From assembly GCA_037126765.1 (NCBI GenBank), contig JBBCBC010000019.1, positions 32,386,222 to 32,450,221 on the forward strand: a stretch of DNA of 64,000 nucleotides, given 5' to 3'. The notes under the pieces were generated by a model. That model made no database searches, was not told where the DNA came from, and saw only the letters and a program-made list of their open reading frames with translations. Made by a program: the position numbers and the translations under genes. This DNA is from Stenogyne calaminthoides. Lineage: Eukaryota > Streptophyta > Magnoliopsida > Lamiales > Lamiaceae. Within the stretch, counting starts at the first letter, position 1. Each line of letters begins with the position of its first letter. Positions 35,640 to 48,329 of this stretch are shown in pieces.

Positions 35640-36850
35640 GTCCAAAGCAGCTCGTGAGATAAGTGATTTTATTGTGTTGTGTGATAATATGAGATTGTAG
35701 CTTTTGAAAGATTTAGCTGTTTATGCGTCACGATGGCCTATGATTGCTCCTTTACGTGCTGTATGTTAGAATCGAAATTCATGGTATGTTGAGATGTATA
35801 ATGTAGTACTCCAGCATGCTCCATCCATCTTCTTGTGAAGTTGCTCTGCATTTTCGTGTGTATCATTTGTTTGCATTTAATTCTGCTAAAATTTGTTGAT
35901 GATTTGCTTTGCAACCAGTTTCCGGTTCAAGAGTAACAGAATTGTGTGACTCATACTGGCTTGCCTGAATTGCTGCTAGTGTAAATTCTATGCTTAAATG
36001 TTGTCTTTGTGGCTTGGGATATTTTGGTGCATCTTTTGCCTTATTTCTCAATTGATACCGTATAGCAAATGGATATAACAAATGCAATAAACTGTTCAAT
36101 ATTTATTGCAATTTGCATGCAAGTGTGGCAAAATTTCTATGAACCTGGTTCAAGGAAGTTTTATGGCGAATTCGGTAATACTCTCTAGCATATTAAGTAT
36201 CTTGATTTACTAATTTTGAGATTAAGCACATAAAGTGCCTGTTTTCAAGCACAGCAGGATACTTCAGAATCACTTTTTCCTCAAAGCTGGCATGCCTGGA
36301 AAAAAAAAAAATAAAAAAGTGATTCTGAATTTGTCCTCTCATTTGCAAACACCACTAAAATTAAGTAGTTTTATATGTTAAAAGAATATTATTTTCATAT
36401 ACTAAGTATAATTTTGAATGGTTCACAGGGAACCAACTCGGCTTAAAGTCGTAATTTTCAACAAACATGGGGAGAGTTTGGTGTACAAAATTCGGTTACC
36501 CCATCCAAAAATGGACCTGGGCTGGGCTGGCCATTTTTTAGGAGGCCCGCAAAGCCCATCTGTTTAAGTACGGATGACTAACAGGATTAATTGCTTTCCT
36601 CTAATTTTAACTTCTGTTGAAAGCATTGGGGATGCATTTTTTAGTTGAAAATGCTGGTAATTTCATTTCTTTTGTAAAAAAACAAATATCAATTTAATTT
36701 TGATATTATTATACTTTTTTAGAAAAATATAATTATGACATGATCATAAATGTGCCAAGTTTTACATTTGTTTGTGATTAGGATATGTTATTCAAGTGTT
36801 AGAAGTGTTCAGTGTAATCTAAGTTTATAAATGTGACGTTAATACATAAA
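35640..36850. other. Intergenic DNA downstream of EXO70B1
   Basis: The first few hundred bases are probably the EXO70B1 3' UTR. The rest is AT-rich with no supported gene. GGCCTGGGCTGGGCTGGCC at about 36511-36530 resembles a scrap of a dispersed repeat. Confidence 0.45.
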
Positions 36851-36854
36851 GGAG

Positions 36855-37410
36855 GGGCTGCCCATCTAAATTCAGAATTTCAACATGCTTTCAAGCTCGT
36901 ATAGAATAAAATTGCACCAATGAAAATGATCAATCATGGGTGGAGAGTCTTTTTGGGATCGAGTTCCGACCAAGGGCAACCTACGAGAAGAAACATTCTT
37001 AATTGTGATTCGAGGTGTGTATTATGTGTCGCAAACGAAGAAACCGATAATCATATTTTATTTGAATGCATGGTGGTATATGATATTTGGATGACATGTT
37101 TTAGATGGCTTGGAGTTTGAATTGTATTACACTCACGTCCTTCTTGATATTGCTACCCATAGTAGACTGTTCTTTGGGAAGCATGGGAAACAAATTTCTA
37201 TGTCAATTTAACTATGTGTGATTTGACTTATTTGAAAAGGGGGAAATACTGTTATTTTTTAGGAAGCTATCTTTTCTTTCGAGAAGATAGTTGAGGAGTT
37301 AAAGGCTAGGATATGATGCTGGCTTGAGGTCAAATATGCTTTTAGCTCTAATTTCTTGTTTATTGATTGGCTCGAAAACTCAATAATAGTGTTAGGTTAT
37401 TATATTATCT
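36855..37410 (+). pseudogene. LINE (L1-type) 3' remnant with zf-RVT
   Basis: The plus strand reads NKIAPMKMINHGWRVFLGSS, then PTRRNIL, then CVLCVANEETDNHILFECMV and WMTCFRWLGV. This is the reverse-transcriptase zinc-binding domain (zf-RVT: C-x2-C, E-T-x-x-H-x-x-x-x-C, W) of plant L1-type LINEs. Further on, VEELKARIW and CWLEVKYAFSSNFL match the LINE C-terminus. Stops are present (W to stop upstream of the ATG; TGA at a W position near 37314). Only the end of ORF2 remains. Confidence 0.75.
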
Positions 37411-37439
37411 GTCTGTACGGGTACTTTGTATATCGTTTT

Positions 37440-37781
37440 CACTACAAGAAAATGAAGAATTGTCTATGAAAACTTTCTAATGACTAAGAATTTTTTTTAC
37501 AAAAATAATTTGGTCCTTAAAAAGTGAGGATTGTCCACGATTTGCCTACCAATTTTTAGAATAATGTTTAAAAAAATTACTTAAAAAATAATTTCCTAGG
37601 TAAATAAATTACCTACGAACAATTTACCTACGCATTTATAATTTCCGTAGGCAAATTTACCTATACAAATAATTTTTCTAAGCAATTTACATTTCTGTAA
37701 GCAATTATATTTGTAGTTTAAAAATAGTCTATATAATTAGAAAATTTAAGAACAAAATTATTTTTGTTGGAAATTTCGTTG
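37440..37781. mobile_element. CACTA (En/Spm-like) terminus
   Basis: CACTACAAGAAAATG at 37440 is the canonical CACTA-superfamily end. It is followed by subterminal repeats of CCTACGAACAATTTACCTACG and CCGTAGGCAAATTTACC in both orientations. No matching TTTCTTGTAGTG end was found in the window. The element seems to be truncated or interrupted by the gypsy LTR that begins near 37782. Confidence 0.65.
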
Positions 37782-38993
37782 TGTCGCGAGTCGTTTTATT
37801 TGAGGAATATGATGTGGCTAATTTGGTAACAACTCACAAACAAAACACGACGCGTGTAAAATAAATCAGAATAAGATAAGATGAATTTTGACCCGATTAA
37901 ATCAAAAATGACTACTGGGGGCATACCAAGCCAGGGATGTGGTATTGCGAGCTTTACATCGTCTAATATTTGATCTGGCTTACGAAAGGTGAATCGTTCT
38001 GAGATGAAGATAATTTGGAGAGTTAGCATGTGAGTGCTAGGGTTTACTAGATATCGCGGATAATCCTCGAATTTTTGTTCTCGCCTCTCCTGGGGAATTT
38101 CATGTGTGGGTATAACTTTTTTCGGGGAATTTTTTGAACCCTTCTCTTCTTTCTTTTTTTCTTTATTTTTATAGCACTCGCAAGCATGGTGGGTTGGCAA
38201 GCATGAGTTGGAGACTCAAGGGCCATATAAGAACTCTTGTGTACGGCCACCTTCCAACTCCGTCTTCTAGGTTGATCTTTGCTTTTGCTTATACATATAA
38301 GGTACCTTTTTGGTCGTCCAAATTAATCTTTTGCTTTCGGTTGGATGCTTTGTTCGCCCTTTAACCCGCGTCGGTTTTATTTCGAATCTTGTCCTCCTCG
38401 AAGCATCGCGAGCCCTCGGGGATATACGGGCCCGGGATATCGAGTGCCGAGCACTCGACCGCCGGGATGCGAGTCTTCGAGGATGTTTGTCTGCGAGCAT
38501 CTCGACTCTCGGGATATCTGGCTGCGAGCATCTTGACCCTCGGGATATTCCGGCCTTTCGGGATATTCGAGTTGCGAGCATCTTGACCCTCGGGATATTC
38601 GAGCCTTTTAGAATATCGAGTTGCGGCATCTGACCCCTCGGGATATTTGAGCCTTCGGGATATTTCGAAGTTGCGGCATACCCGACTTTCGGGATATCGA
38701 GTTTTTCGGGATATCGAGTTGCGACCATCTTGACCGGGATATCGAGCATTTTGGCCGTCCGAGTCCTCCGGATTTGTTTGGCCTTCTTGACTTAGCTCAT
38801 TTGATTCCTTCTTTCTGATCCGAGTGGCGAAAGTGTGTTTGTTTTGGGGCGACAAGTGGCTTAACTGGTCGAATAAACTTGTTTCGGTCAATCGGACGGC
38901 TGAGCACACTTGTCCATCGCTTGATTATTTTAATGAATATTACCGTGTGGCTCTTCGTGTTCGATTAATCTGAGTTATTATGCGAACACAACA
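37782..38993 (-). repeat. Gypsy LTR, left (3' LTR of the element)
   Basis: The LTR shares TTTTATTTGAGGAATATGAT, GCTAATTTGGTAACAACTCA and the ending TTATTATxxCGAACACAACA with 48330-49443. The left boundary is approximate, because the first 10-20 bases diverge between the copies. Confidence 0.85.
38420..38745. repeat. CGGGATAT tandem repeat within the gypsy LTR
   Basis: About ten copies of a 25-40-bp unit built on CCCTCGGGATATTCGAG and TTGCGAGCATCTTGAC. The other LTR has a decayed counterpart at about 48910-49195 (AGATATTCGAG, GATATCTCGAAAGGTTG). The arginine-rich open frames on both strands here are by-products. Confidence 0.8.
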
Positions 38994-39008
38994 ATACCCC
39001 CGGTAGGG
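38994..39008 (-). other. Gypsy polypurine-tract-like run
   Basis: On the minus strand ACCGGGGGTAT directly precedes the TGTTGTGTTCG start of the 3' LTR. It is a short G-rich run in the expected position. Confidence 0.5.
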
Positions 39009-39199
39009 TCGCTTTGTATTCAACATGGGGCCCGCTATTATAATCTTATTGGGCCGTAATAAAGGAAGTCGTTTAGATACATGCGGATTTTCAAAATTGA
39101 ATCGATATCATTTATACCTCATTTCACCGCCTTAAACCCTTTTCTCATTCTTCTTTTGCCTCTGTCTTTCAATCTTTTAATTGTACGAAAATTTCCATG

Positions 39200-41680
39200 A
39201 GGGCTTCATCATTCAGGTGAAGAATCTTACTCGAGGTAACCTCTGCATTCTTTCTCTTATTGCTATTATGGCCTCCTGCTCAAACTCTTATGTTCCCAGA
39301 ATCGGACCACCATAGTTCTTCTTCCCCTTCGTCGATTAGAATCCCCGTGATTTAATGCGGGAGCCGAATGTCTCGGATTAGAGATTTCGTTGCAAGTTAA
39401 ACGGATTTGCGTTCTTTTCCTCCGATTAAAGCCTAAGCCCTAAATGAATTGGATAGGGACTTGACCAAGTAGTGATTTCTCGGATGATTCAAATGAGCGA
39501 TTCTTTGCCCCAAACTCAAATTAGGTCAGATGTTGATAATGTTGATGTAGATAGGAATAGCGATGTTGTGAGGGGGGGGAAATTTTGATGGTGAGAATGT
39601 AAACCGAATCGAACATAGGGGTAGGTGGTGAGCAAAATTCTAAACTCGATATACTGTTGGTGTCCTCATATAGTCCAACATATAACCCAGTATAATGCTC
39701 AATTATAGTTTGGATGGGCGAAAGCAACCTCATAGGATTAGGGTTGAGAATGAGTACCAATGAGCAAGATAGCGAGCATAATTGATGTAGATATGCTCGC
39801 TGTTGCATAGAAATTCTGAAAACCCCAAGGATGTCTTTTTCGGGCAGGGTCACGATGAGCGGGTGACCAACCCCCGAGGGTTGTGTGCCGTGAACAGACG
39901 ACACAATGGAAGGCGGCCTTCGATTCCCTCCATCCGAGCCATCACCCGTTTGCTCGTGGAATGGAACATTTCCATCACGCAACTAAAGCCCGAATGGGTG
40001 GCACATGATTATAAGTTTTCCGACTTTTGTTCGCAAAATGAAGCGAAGATACTATCCTCAAGAAATTGAACTTGCTCGATTGGTGCACTTGACCGTCAGG
40101 AAGGGCGAACATGGGGTGGTCGTTTCATGCAAGCTAATGCAAGTGCAAAATCATTGAGGATGTGCAAACAAAATCGGTGATTGGAAGGAAAAAATTTGGT
40201 TCGTTGGGGGCGATTGGAAGAGCCCGAACACGAAGCGAACCACCTTTCTTCGTTTAGACATCCTTTGACTTGGGGTGTACCGTGAAGAAGTGATTTTTGT
40301 GTCTTTTTGTTCTTCAATTTGAACTGATTTTAACTTACCCTTTATTTGAGGGATTCCAGTGCGACGGACAAAGGAAACCAACGGCCAATTTATTTTTAGC
40401 GGTGTTTGGCAAATTGACCTCGAGTCTCGCTCGGAACGATCTGTGAGAACCCCAATTCCGCCGATCGAGGGAAGAAAGGAGGTTTATTCGTGCCCCCTCA
40501 TCATCTTGTTGTCATTAATCCCTTTTGGTAAGGATTACCCTCTTTTATTTGAATAAGCTTTGTTATTTTACCATTGTTATCCTTTTGTGCATAATGAATT
40601 ATTTTGTTTATAGCTTTACCTCGACTGCGGACTTCTTGTGAGTACATCCGAACATACCGAGATGGGTTCAGGAGAGAAAAGGCCCAGGAGCTTACTTTCG
40701 ATTCAGCCGAGCGGGAGGCTCAAATAACAAACAAAAGAGAGGCGATGGCTTGAGGAGGCAAGTCGAGCATCAGCGGATACTGGGGAATCGAGCCGACCGC
40801 AAAGGAGTACTTGTTCGGCCGGCGGATGGGATAATGTACATTTAGTTCGCTTTACGGTTGGTTAATTCCGCTTCGCTTTTCATATTTATTTGCTCGGGTG
40901 TATATGAGGTTGAGCGGTTAGGCGCTTTGATGCCCAATCACGAAAAAATTATACGCTTTCGCGAAAGTGTTCATGAAGGTTAGGGCATTCCCAGGCATTG
41001 GCGTGCAGGACTCCTGCTCGAAAGCATGGACTACCGAAATTTGGAAGAGTCCACTCTCACGGTCCCCTCCTCTGGAAAATATCACGTCTGTCCGTACGAA
41101 GGGCCAATCTATGGTCGTTCTTGAGAAAGCTATGGCCGGTCCGGCCAACCTCTATGCTAACTACTTGGCTTTTGATGAGAACTTCGAAGAAAAGGTGGCA
41201 TGAAGCAGGTTCAGGATGAATCGAGGTTTTCCGAGGGCGGGGCATCCTCAAGATAAGGCGTGCTCGCCAGTTCGGAGGATGCCCGCAAGACTAGAAAATG
41301 CTCGCGGGGCCAGAGGATGCTACTTGAAAAGGGAGGCCCAAATCCTCCCGAGGAGGTGGTCAGATAATGGAAGACTCGGAGGAGATGAATGTTGAGCTTC
41401 GCAGAGCGGAAATGGCATTCGAGGCCATGGAAAGTGAGAGGATCCTATTCTTTCGATGGCAAGATTTCATCATTCTTTGAGGAGACCAAAATCTCCGTTT
41501 GGGTCTCGACAAAATTCAAAAGACCTCGCATAATGAAAGAGTATGTTGATTCCATGTCCAACTTCTCCTACATTTTGTGCCTGGGCGCCCGATGCGATTT
41601 GTCCGGGTTCTTCGCCATGCCTCCCGGCGAACAAATTGCCCTCTTATATTTATTTTTCGAACATAAGACTAATTTTTGAA
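39200..41680 (+). pseudogene. Antisense ORF of the gypsy element (Transposase_28-like)
   Basis: It is on the plus strand, opposite to gag-pol, between pol and the 3' LTR. The segment at 39803-40069 includes RPSIPSIRAITRLLVEWNIS, ITQLKP and FSDFCSQNEA. This matches the opening of the 'putative gypsy type transposon' (Transposase_28) family: P-x-x-P-F/S-x-x-x-L-L-x-x-x-x-I-x-x-x-Q-L-x-P-N. Later pieces are 40967-41203 (SCSKAWTTEIWKS, AMAGPANLYANYLAFDENFE) and 41389-41679. Several frame breaks interrupt it. Antisense ORFs in this position are known in Tat-lineage elements; their role is not established. Confidence 0.6.
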
Positions 41681-42099
41681 CCCACTTTTGCAACGCCTTC
41701 AATGTCAATTTGAGCGACCGTGTGATTTCTCCATTCTTCTGGCGAAGGGGATGAATTAGATGATCCTATTCGGATCTAAGATGGCTCGGACGTGAATCTG
41801 GTTGGTGTAAATGATCAAAATCTCAACCGGATGTTGGGACCTTTGTGTTCGGTTTGGTGAACAAAGGGACCTCTCTTGTGGAACGGCAAGAATGTACCTT
41901 CTGCCCGAGCATTTGGTACCGACCATAATTGGTTGAGTTATTATTTAGGGCCGAGCACGATTTGTTCGACATCTCTTCCGCGTCTACCCCCAATTATAAA
42001 TTTGCTCCTTAGTGTTATTTTTATTTTGTCGAACATATGTTGTGTAATTTTTTGTCTTCACCCTTTTTGTTGAACAATGTCTTCAATACTTGTAATTAC

Positions 42100-44700
42100 A
42101 TCGTCCATATTGCTTTGTTTTATTAATTATATATCCCTCCCCACTCAAGAGCCAGACGACGCAGTGGACCAATGGATTAATAAATGATACAGGCAAATTT
42201 GAGGCGGCACCGCACCGCCGGCATCTGAGTCCAAGAACGAGTCAAATCCTGTCTTCAGAGCACATTATATAAATCTCAGAAAGATGCTCGGATTCCAAAT
42301 GATAAACCATCCATAATGATCTTCAGCCCAGCATAATCAACCAATTCTTTCTTTCCAAACGATTTTTCTTTTTTTTTTTCTTCACATGCTTTTTTTTCCT
42401 ATTTTTTTAGCCATCAACGCCTCTATTTATATAAATCATCCTGCCTTCACTTTTGTTCCCCTTTTAGATTCACTGTTTTTGACACTCTTCTTGCTCAAAA
42501 GATCGACTATCCTCGCCAGTTGCCATACCACCGTCAACCTGCTTCTACAGATTGCCAACTCGCTTCCGATAACGATCTTCGCATGATTTTCCAAAGATAT
42601 GTGTTCAACATAAAGCATCATTCACCATTAATTTCAAACGATTATGTTCAGCCACTCATAATGTCAATTGACACTAAAGAATTATGGAAACTACCAATCC
42701 ATGATCAAAACAGACGCATTTCATTAACGCCCGTCACCGGTGATTTTGTTTCAACCATGCTCAGAATTTATTGACAATATTTTTCAAATCGCCCATTCCA
42801 CGCAGCAGCATTGACCATCCAAAGTCTTCCAAGTCATAATGGCCTGCTGAATAAACGTTTCTGCAATCAACTATTCCTACGTTTTGCAACAACACACCGC
42901 TGACATGTCATCCTTAAAATCCTCCCACATTGTCTGGAGAACTTCCATCTTTTTTCAGACACGGGCATTTCGGAAATCATTCTTTCTTTTCTTCAATGAA
43001 ATCGCACACGGTCATCACGTATATCTATTGTTCACAGACTTGGAATCTTGATTATGTATGGGCATCAAATGTGGCAACGCCATTGATGTTTCAAAGTTGT
43101 TCGACAGTCTACAATATTTCATCATCTATCCTGAATTATCAAATTGATAATTAACTATTTAATCGTGGATACTGAAATAATGTTTTTTACGCCAAGACAA
43201 TTCTCGTTCAATTCACCCCACCAATTGTTTGTTATCACATTAACGGCTCAACGACAATGATATCAAAGTTTTATTCTTCGTCAAGTGATTTCGACAACGG
43301 CCCTTTATTTCATTTCCACGAAGATAGTGAATCAAATTCAGAACCACAACAATTTATCTCACGCCAAAGAATGGGTCAACGTAAATCAATCCCATTTAGC
43401 AAAAACGAACACGGCTACAATTGACACCACCTCGTGTGGGCTATGTCAAAATGCACCGACATCATGGCACGCCAGCACATGACGCGAGCTAATCTTTTTT
43501 CGGTGGTCGTCAAGAATAACCTCGGTTCGATTATTTTACGCCGTGATTTGAGCCCACCGCATGATTTCCGATACTCCATCGCGATTTGCTCTGCAGAAGA
43601 CACGACCTCTTGCGAGTAATACACTTACCGTCGTAGTCGGTAGTTTTTCAGATACTGCCCATGATAAGAGAACAGAGCGATTGTAACGGCTACGAAAGTA
43701 GCTTGTGTGGAGAAGTCCTTTGTAAAGAACCTGCATCGAGCTATCCAAGTTTGCTTCACATCAGCGACCGATAACTCGAACTGATATAATGCCAGACAAC
43801 CACAATGTCTCAGCGGTTTCATACCTTCGGCCAGCGCGTTAAAGCATCGTAAATCAATTACCAACGTAATTGTTCGCGAAACTTGTTCGAATGCCGAGCA
43901 ACTCTTTTGTTAGCTATCGATATCAAAAGTTATTGTTCACGGCTCAGATTACTGGCATTGATAAACGATTATCCGAGAATCGCTATAAATCATCAATCAA
44001 TCCCATTATTACAGCGCCATCTTCAGAACCAGCCGGATCAAAGCTTCGCATTCGCCATTATTCAGAGTCGGAAACAAAACGACGTATTTGTCGCGAATGT
44101 TTGTCTGTCGTCGATGAGAACTGACGTTCGCTTCCAGGCTTTAACTTGTCACGGAGCCAACATACATATGCTGCGGTTTATCGACACGCCAGTATCAGGA
44201 TATGTCAACCAAACTACAAAAATCGCCATAGTTTGCCCTTCATCACCGCCGAGCTAACGTATTAATTGTCCTAACTCCACCGTCATTTAGCACACAAAGA
44301 TTCGCCGCAGTGGCGACTTCAAAAGAACGTGGCAAAAAAAATGATTTCAACGAAAGTGATTTAAAAGTATGGTCGCACTTTCAACACTCACATGCAGAAA
44401 GCATATGCTAATAGGGTACCGAGTTTTAAGCCAGTTATTTTCATTTACATAGTAAAATTAGCAAAGGCGTGTCCTTTCCGCCAGACGAAAGACAACATCG
44501 ATCAGATGTTCTAACAAGACACAGATAGAAATACCGGGCCGGGACAAAGCTTAGGATGCTGGTTCTAGCATTGCAAGCGTATCGCTAATGATTCAATGCA
44601 TTTTGGCAATGCCGGTCCATCGAATTCCCCTTTTAATGCATCAAAGGTTTCAGACTTGTCCCGGTTGATATAAACTGCCCACCTGTTTAAACGTCGATTA
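42100..44700 (-). pseudogene. Presumed gypsy RNase H/integrase region, unrecognised
   Basis: By position, RNase H and integrase should lie here on the minus strand. I found no intact HHCC finger or DDE motif in any frame. Short frames such as 43864-43625 (ALAEGMKPLRHCGCLALYQF) and 43624-43415 are compatible with degraded pol but not diagnostic. The 42.1-43.4 kb part is more AT-rich than the rest of the element and may be non-coding or a further insertion. Confidence 0.3.
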
Positions 44701-44719
44701 ACTTTTGGACCCTTTCACA

Positions 44720-45420
44720 CTCGGGGGCTGATATCGAGCATGGGTTGAATCTTTGATTCGCTCGATCCCCGTTGGTGACATATGTCCGAGGAATTTTCCC
44801 GGAAAGGAACCCCAAAGTCGCATTTCTTCTGGATTTACCTTCATGTTGTATTCTCAGTATATCAAACGTTTCACAGGCGTTGGACGGGTCTTCTTATGTT
44901 CGCTTCTTACAATATCATCAATATATACCTCAATTATTTCGAAGCCCGATGTGTTCGGCTTAACATTTTGTTCACTAAATATTGATATGTTGACCTAAAG
45001 ATTCTTTAATCCGAATGGCATGCGTTGCTAACAAGACATATTCTTTTCATCGCCGAATGCCGTGTTCTTTTGATCGCCCCGATGTACGGGTATTTGGTGA
45101 TAACCAGCAATGCATCCATGAAAGTCATGAGTTCATGACGACCGTCAGACATCGACCAAATAATCGATATGCGCATCGGGAAGTTATCTTTCTGACGTAC
45201 CTTGCTTAAATCAAATAAAATCAATACATAGTCTCCAAGATCCATTGGGACTTCGGGGATTTGTTACGTGGTTCGGCAAACCCATCTTGGGCATTTCATA
45301 TCTCGAATGGGTTTGTTGTCGAGCAACTTTTTTGATTTCACTATTCATTTCAAGCATACTTTCCTGACTAAACTTTTCGCTGACGCTCGATAACCGGAGT
45401 TTGTATTGGATCAAGGTTGA
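44720..45420 (-). pseudogene. Gypsy reverse transcriptase, broken
   Basis: The minus-strand pieces in order are MPKMGLPNHVTNPRSPNGSW and RLCIDF (45414-45211), DLSKVRQKDNFPM, HELMTFMDA, then VYIDDI near 44930-44912, then NPEE and GKFLGYM. These are the Ty3/gypsy RT blocks, with the Y-x-D-D catalytic aspartates kept. Frame changes separate most blocks. Confidence 0.8.
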
Positions 45421-46739
45421 GGAATGTCATGCATGTTTGGATCAATTCCAACCATGTCCTCGCGGCAACCATGCGAACACATCCAAGTTTGCTTGAAGAT
45501 AAGCAATCGTTTTCGTTGAATTGGTTCGTAATTCTCAACCAATGAACACTTCTAACAAGTCCTGTTCGGTCGATGTTGATAAGGCTCGGTTGTTCGACAG
45601 TGTTGCTTTCTTTTTTTTGCTTCCACCGGGATCTTGAATGGTCCCCCTGCGGCTCGCATGCATCAACCTCCGTGGGTTGAAACCTACGCGAGGTTCTAGT
45701 CCGTCTTGCTCGCTTAGTGGATCAATATTCATTAGATCCGAGATCCGGGACGTAAGTTAGCTTTCCCGGATTGTGTGTTCACAGCATTTTGTGTTGCGAG
45801 GAGGCTGGTTTCATCAAACTTCAGGTTCACAAAATATGTTCGAACATGTTGTAAACATATTTGCTTGTTGGCTTCGACTCCACCGATCTCCGTGGTTTGC
45901 TCCATCATGTTAACAATATTTTGTTTTTCCGTGCACATGATAGCAAACAATCTCGAAGCTTTCTTCGATCTCTTTACTACAACTGTTCCATCTTGTGTTG
46001 AGAATTTCCGACACAATAATAGTAAGTAGAACAGCCGCTTTTAAATTTCTGAATAAAGCAGGCGACCTAGGAACCAGATTATAAGTAGACGAACATCGGC
46101 GATCACAAAAATCCAAAGATTCTAGTTCGTCGGATCTCCTGATTCGTAGTTGATTCTAACTCGATTCTCCTAACCTAATCATTCCATATTAAAGATTCTG
46201 ATTCCCCAAAACCCATTATGGTATGATGTACGCGGTTCAATATAACTGCTCAAGTCCCCAACTTGCTTTTCCATACGGTGAAGGGTATTGGCGAACAAAA
46301 TGTTAGATAAGCTCTTGTCAACTGCGCGGTGCACCTTCAATCCTAGGAGTCGAGCACTAATGGTTAAGTAGTCGTTGTGGGGAGTTATTATCTGTCGAGA
46401 TCGTCTTTACGAAAACATGATTTGGTGTGCGGGTGGCGTCTTTAGCCGATGTGCTCGCCCGCTTTACGATGAATGCTTTGTATGGCACACATCTCCATCT
46501 TTCTACGTGCATTCGATAATGATGGTGCTGGTAACATCCGCCCCAATGGACCATATTCAAGGCGTATCATGTGAATCTTTGGCTTTCTCGACCTCTTTCC
46601 CACAATGGGAGGCCTCTTTTGGGTATTTCGGACCTCTTCGTGATTCTTCGGGATCTTTGTCGGATGTTTGTTCTTTACGTTTACCTCTTCGATCTTTTGC
46701 TTTTTACGTTAAAGTCTCTTTCATGGCTTTTTAAGAATT

Positions 46740-47790
46740 GGGTAAACGATTATCCTCGTATAGCTTCCAAAAGTTGGAGAATAAATCGCGACAATCTTCT
46801 ATATTGTGCCCGATGTACTGCGTGGATAGTTACACATTTGGGCATTTCGATCTTTCATCATTATGATTCTTCTCGCTTTATCCAACATGTCCCGATCTCC
46901 GATTTGGTTAAAGATTGTTTATCTGGAAACGCCAAACTTGGCAGGCGTTTAGCCTGTTCTTTCTTGAATGGTTTGAAGAGCACGGGGGTTTGTACCCCTT
47001 CATTCATTATTTTTTCTTCTCTAAAACTTTCTGGTTGTAGGTTCTGACTAATCGTGATTGGGCGAAGAAATCGGTGACGCGTATGATTTTGGTAGCTCAT
47101 TTCTCGGGTCCCGAATATGTGTTCTGGCGGGTCTTGATGCATAGCCTTCCACATATCGATGTTTAAGTGGGGCCCTGAGCCACCACGCAGGATCTCTGCA
47201 TCCTTCAATCTATGCCCCATCATACAAACATTTATCAAATCTTTCGATGTATGCTCGACGACTCAATTTTTAGTTGGAAAAAAATCTACCTTTTGTTTTC
47301 ACCGCCTGCGTGGATGAAAAGTGGGGCAGTAAATTGTTGTCCCAATTGAGCGAAGATGATAGATGACTGTGGCAAATTAGAGAACCATCATGTGCTGATC
47401 GACACCTAAAGTTAGGGAAATGATCGAGATCGAAGTTGCGTCTGTGGCACCTATCATGATCATAAAGTCCAATATTTGAATGGACGATACGGGCCGATTT
47501 CAGTGATCGAACATAAGGACCGTGGTCGGGTCTCGCCTTACTTTTCAGATTTAAACGGGCCGTATGATCGCCGTGATATTAGGGCGAGGGTAGACAGGTT
47601 TCGCCGGGGGGGCTTTTGGTCTTCACCAGTCGACCAGAATCCTCGATGGCTTTCTGCGTTTTCGCAAATTTGTGAATCGACAGATTGATCCGGATCAAGC
47701 TTACTATCATGAGGACCCGGTGGGTCATGCCGTGATGGGCGATTCTCCTTATTCTTGACTACTGTTCCCGCGAGATGGATAGACAATTTT
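46740..47790 (-). pseudogene. Gypsy gag, broken
   Basis: At 46820-46781 the minus strand reads STSGHNIEDCRDL, preceded by a cysteine and tyrosine context. It corresponds to the C-terminal knuckle of gypsy gag (Y-C-x-F-H-x-x-x-G-H-x-T-E-x-C). The frame 47238-46861 (LFKPFKKEQAKRL and onward) supplies the part before it. The N-terminal region to about 47.8 kb is poorly defined. Confidence 0.6.
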
Positions 47791-48329
47791 GTTCCATGGA
47801 ATTTTGTTCAAGATGACGATCATGAAGATCTCGAGTGTCGCGAGTATATTTATTGGTTGTTCTTCGATCTGTCACACCTATTATTCTGGATTCGGTCTTT
47901 GGCGGAGAAGCCTCAAAGCGTCAACGGCGAAGGTCTAGACTTCGAGGTTGTTCGTCATCGACGTATCATCGGCTTTTTATTCATTTCTGGCTTGATTTTT
48001 TCTTTTTAACTGTCATTATCGTGTCTGTGAGCCTTCGCTTTCATCTTCGAGTTTCTAACTTAGCTAATTTTTTTCGCCTCTCTTTCTGTGTTAACAAAAA
48101 GTGATTGATGGCCCTTGCTAACAGCCGGGATCATTGCAATACTCTCAAGATTGATGGTCTGTCGATCTTTGGTGGCAAGGCCAGCCTCTTTTTCCCACGT
48201 GAGGTCGACTTTTGCCCGAGCCTTTCCATTTGTGTGTTCTAGATTGAGGCATTTTATTTCTTTTTTTCCTCGGTGACTAAGTGGTTGGTTTTTTGGTGAC
48301 ACCTTTCAGCCCTTTAGCGTGGAGTTATG

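Noticed and set aside
38267..38909. Arginine-rich open frames on both strands
   Set aside because: They follow the CGGGATAT tandem array within the gypsy LTR and repeat the same short peptide. They are not a gene.
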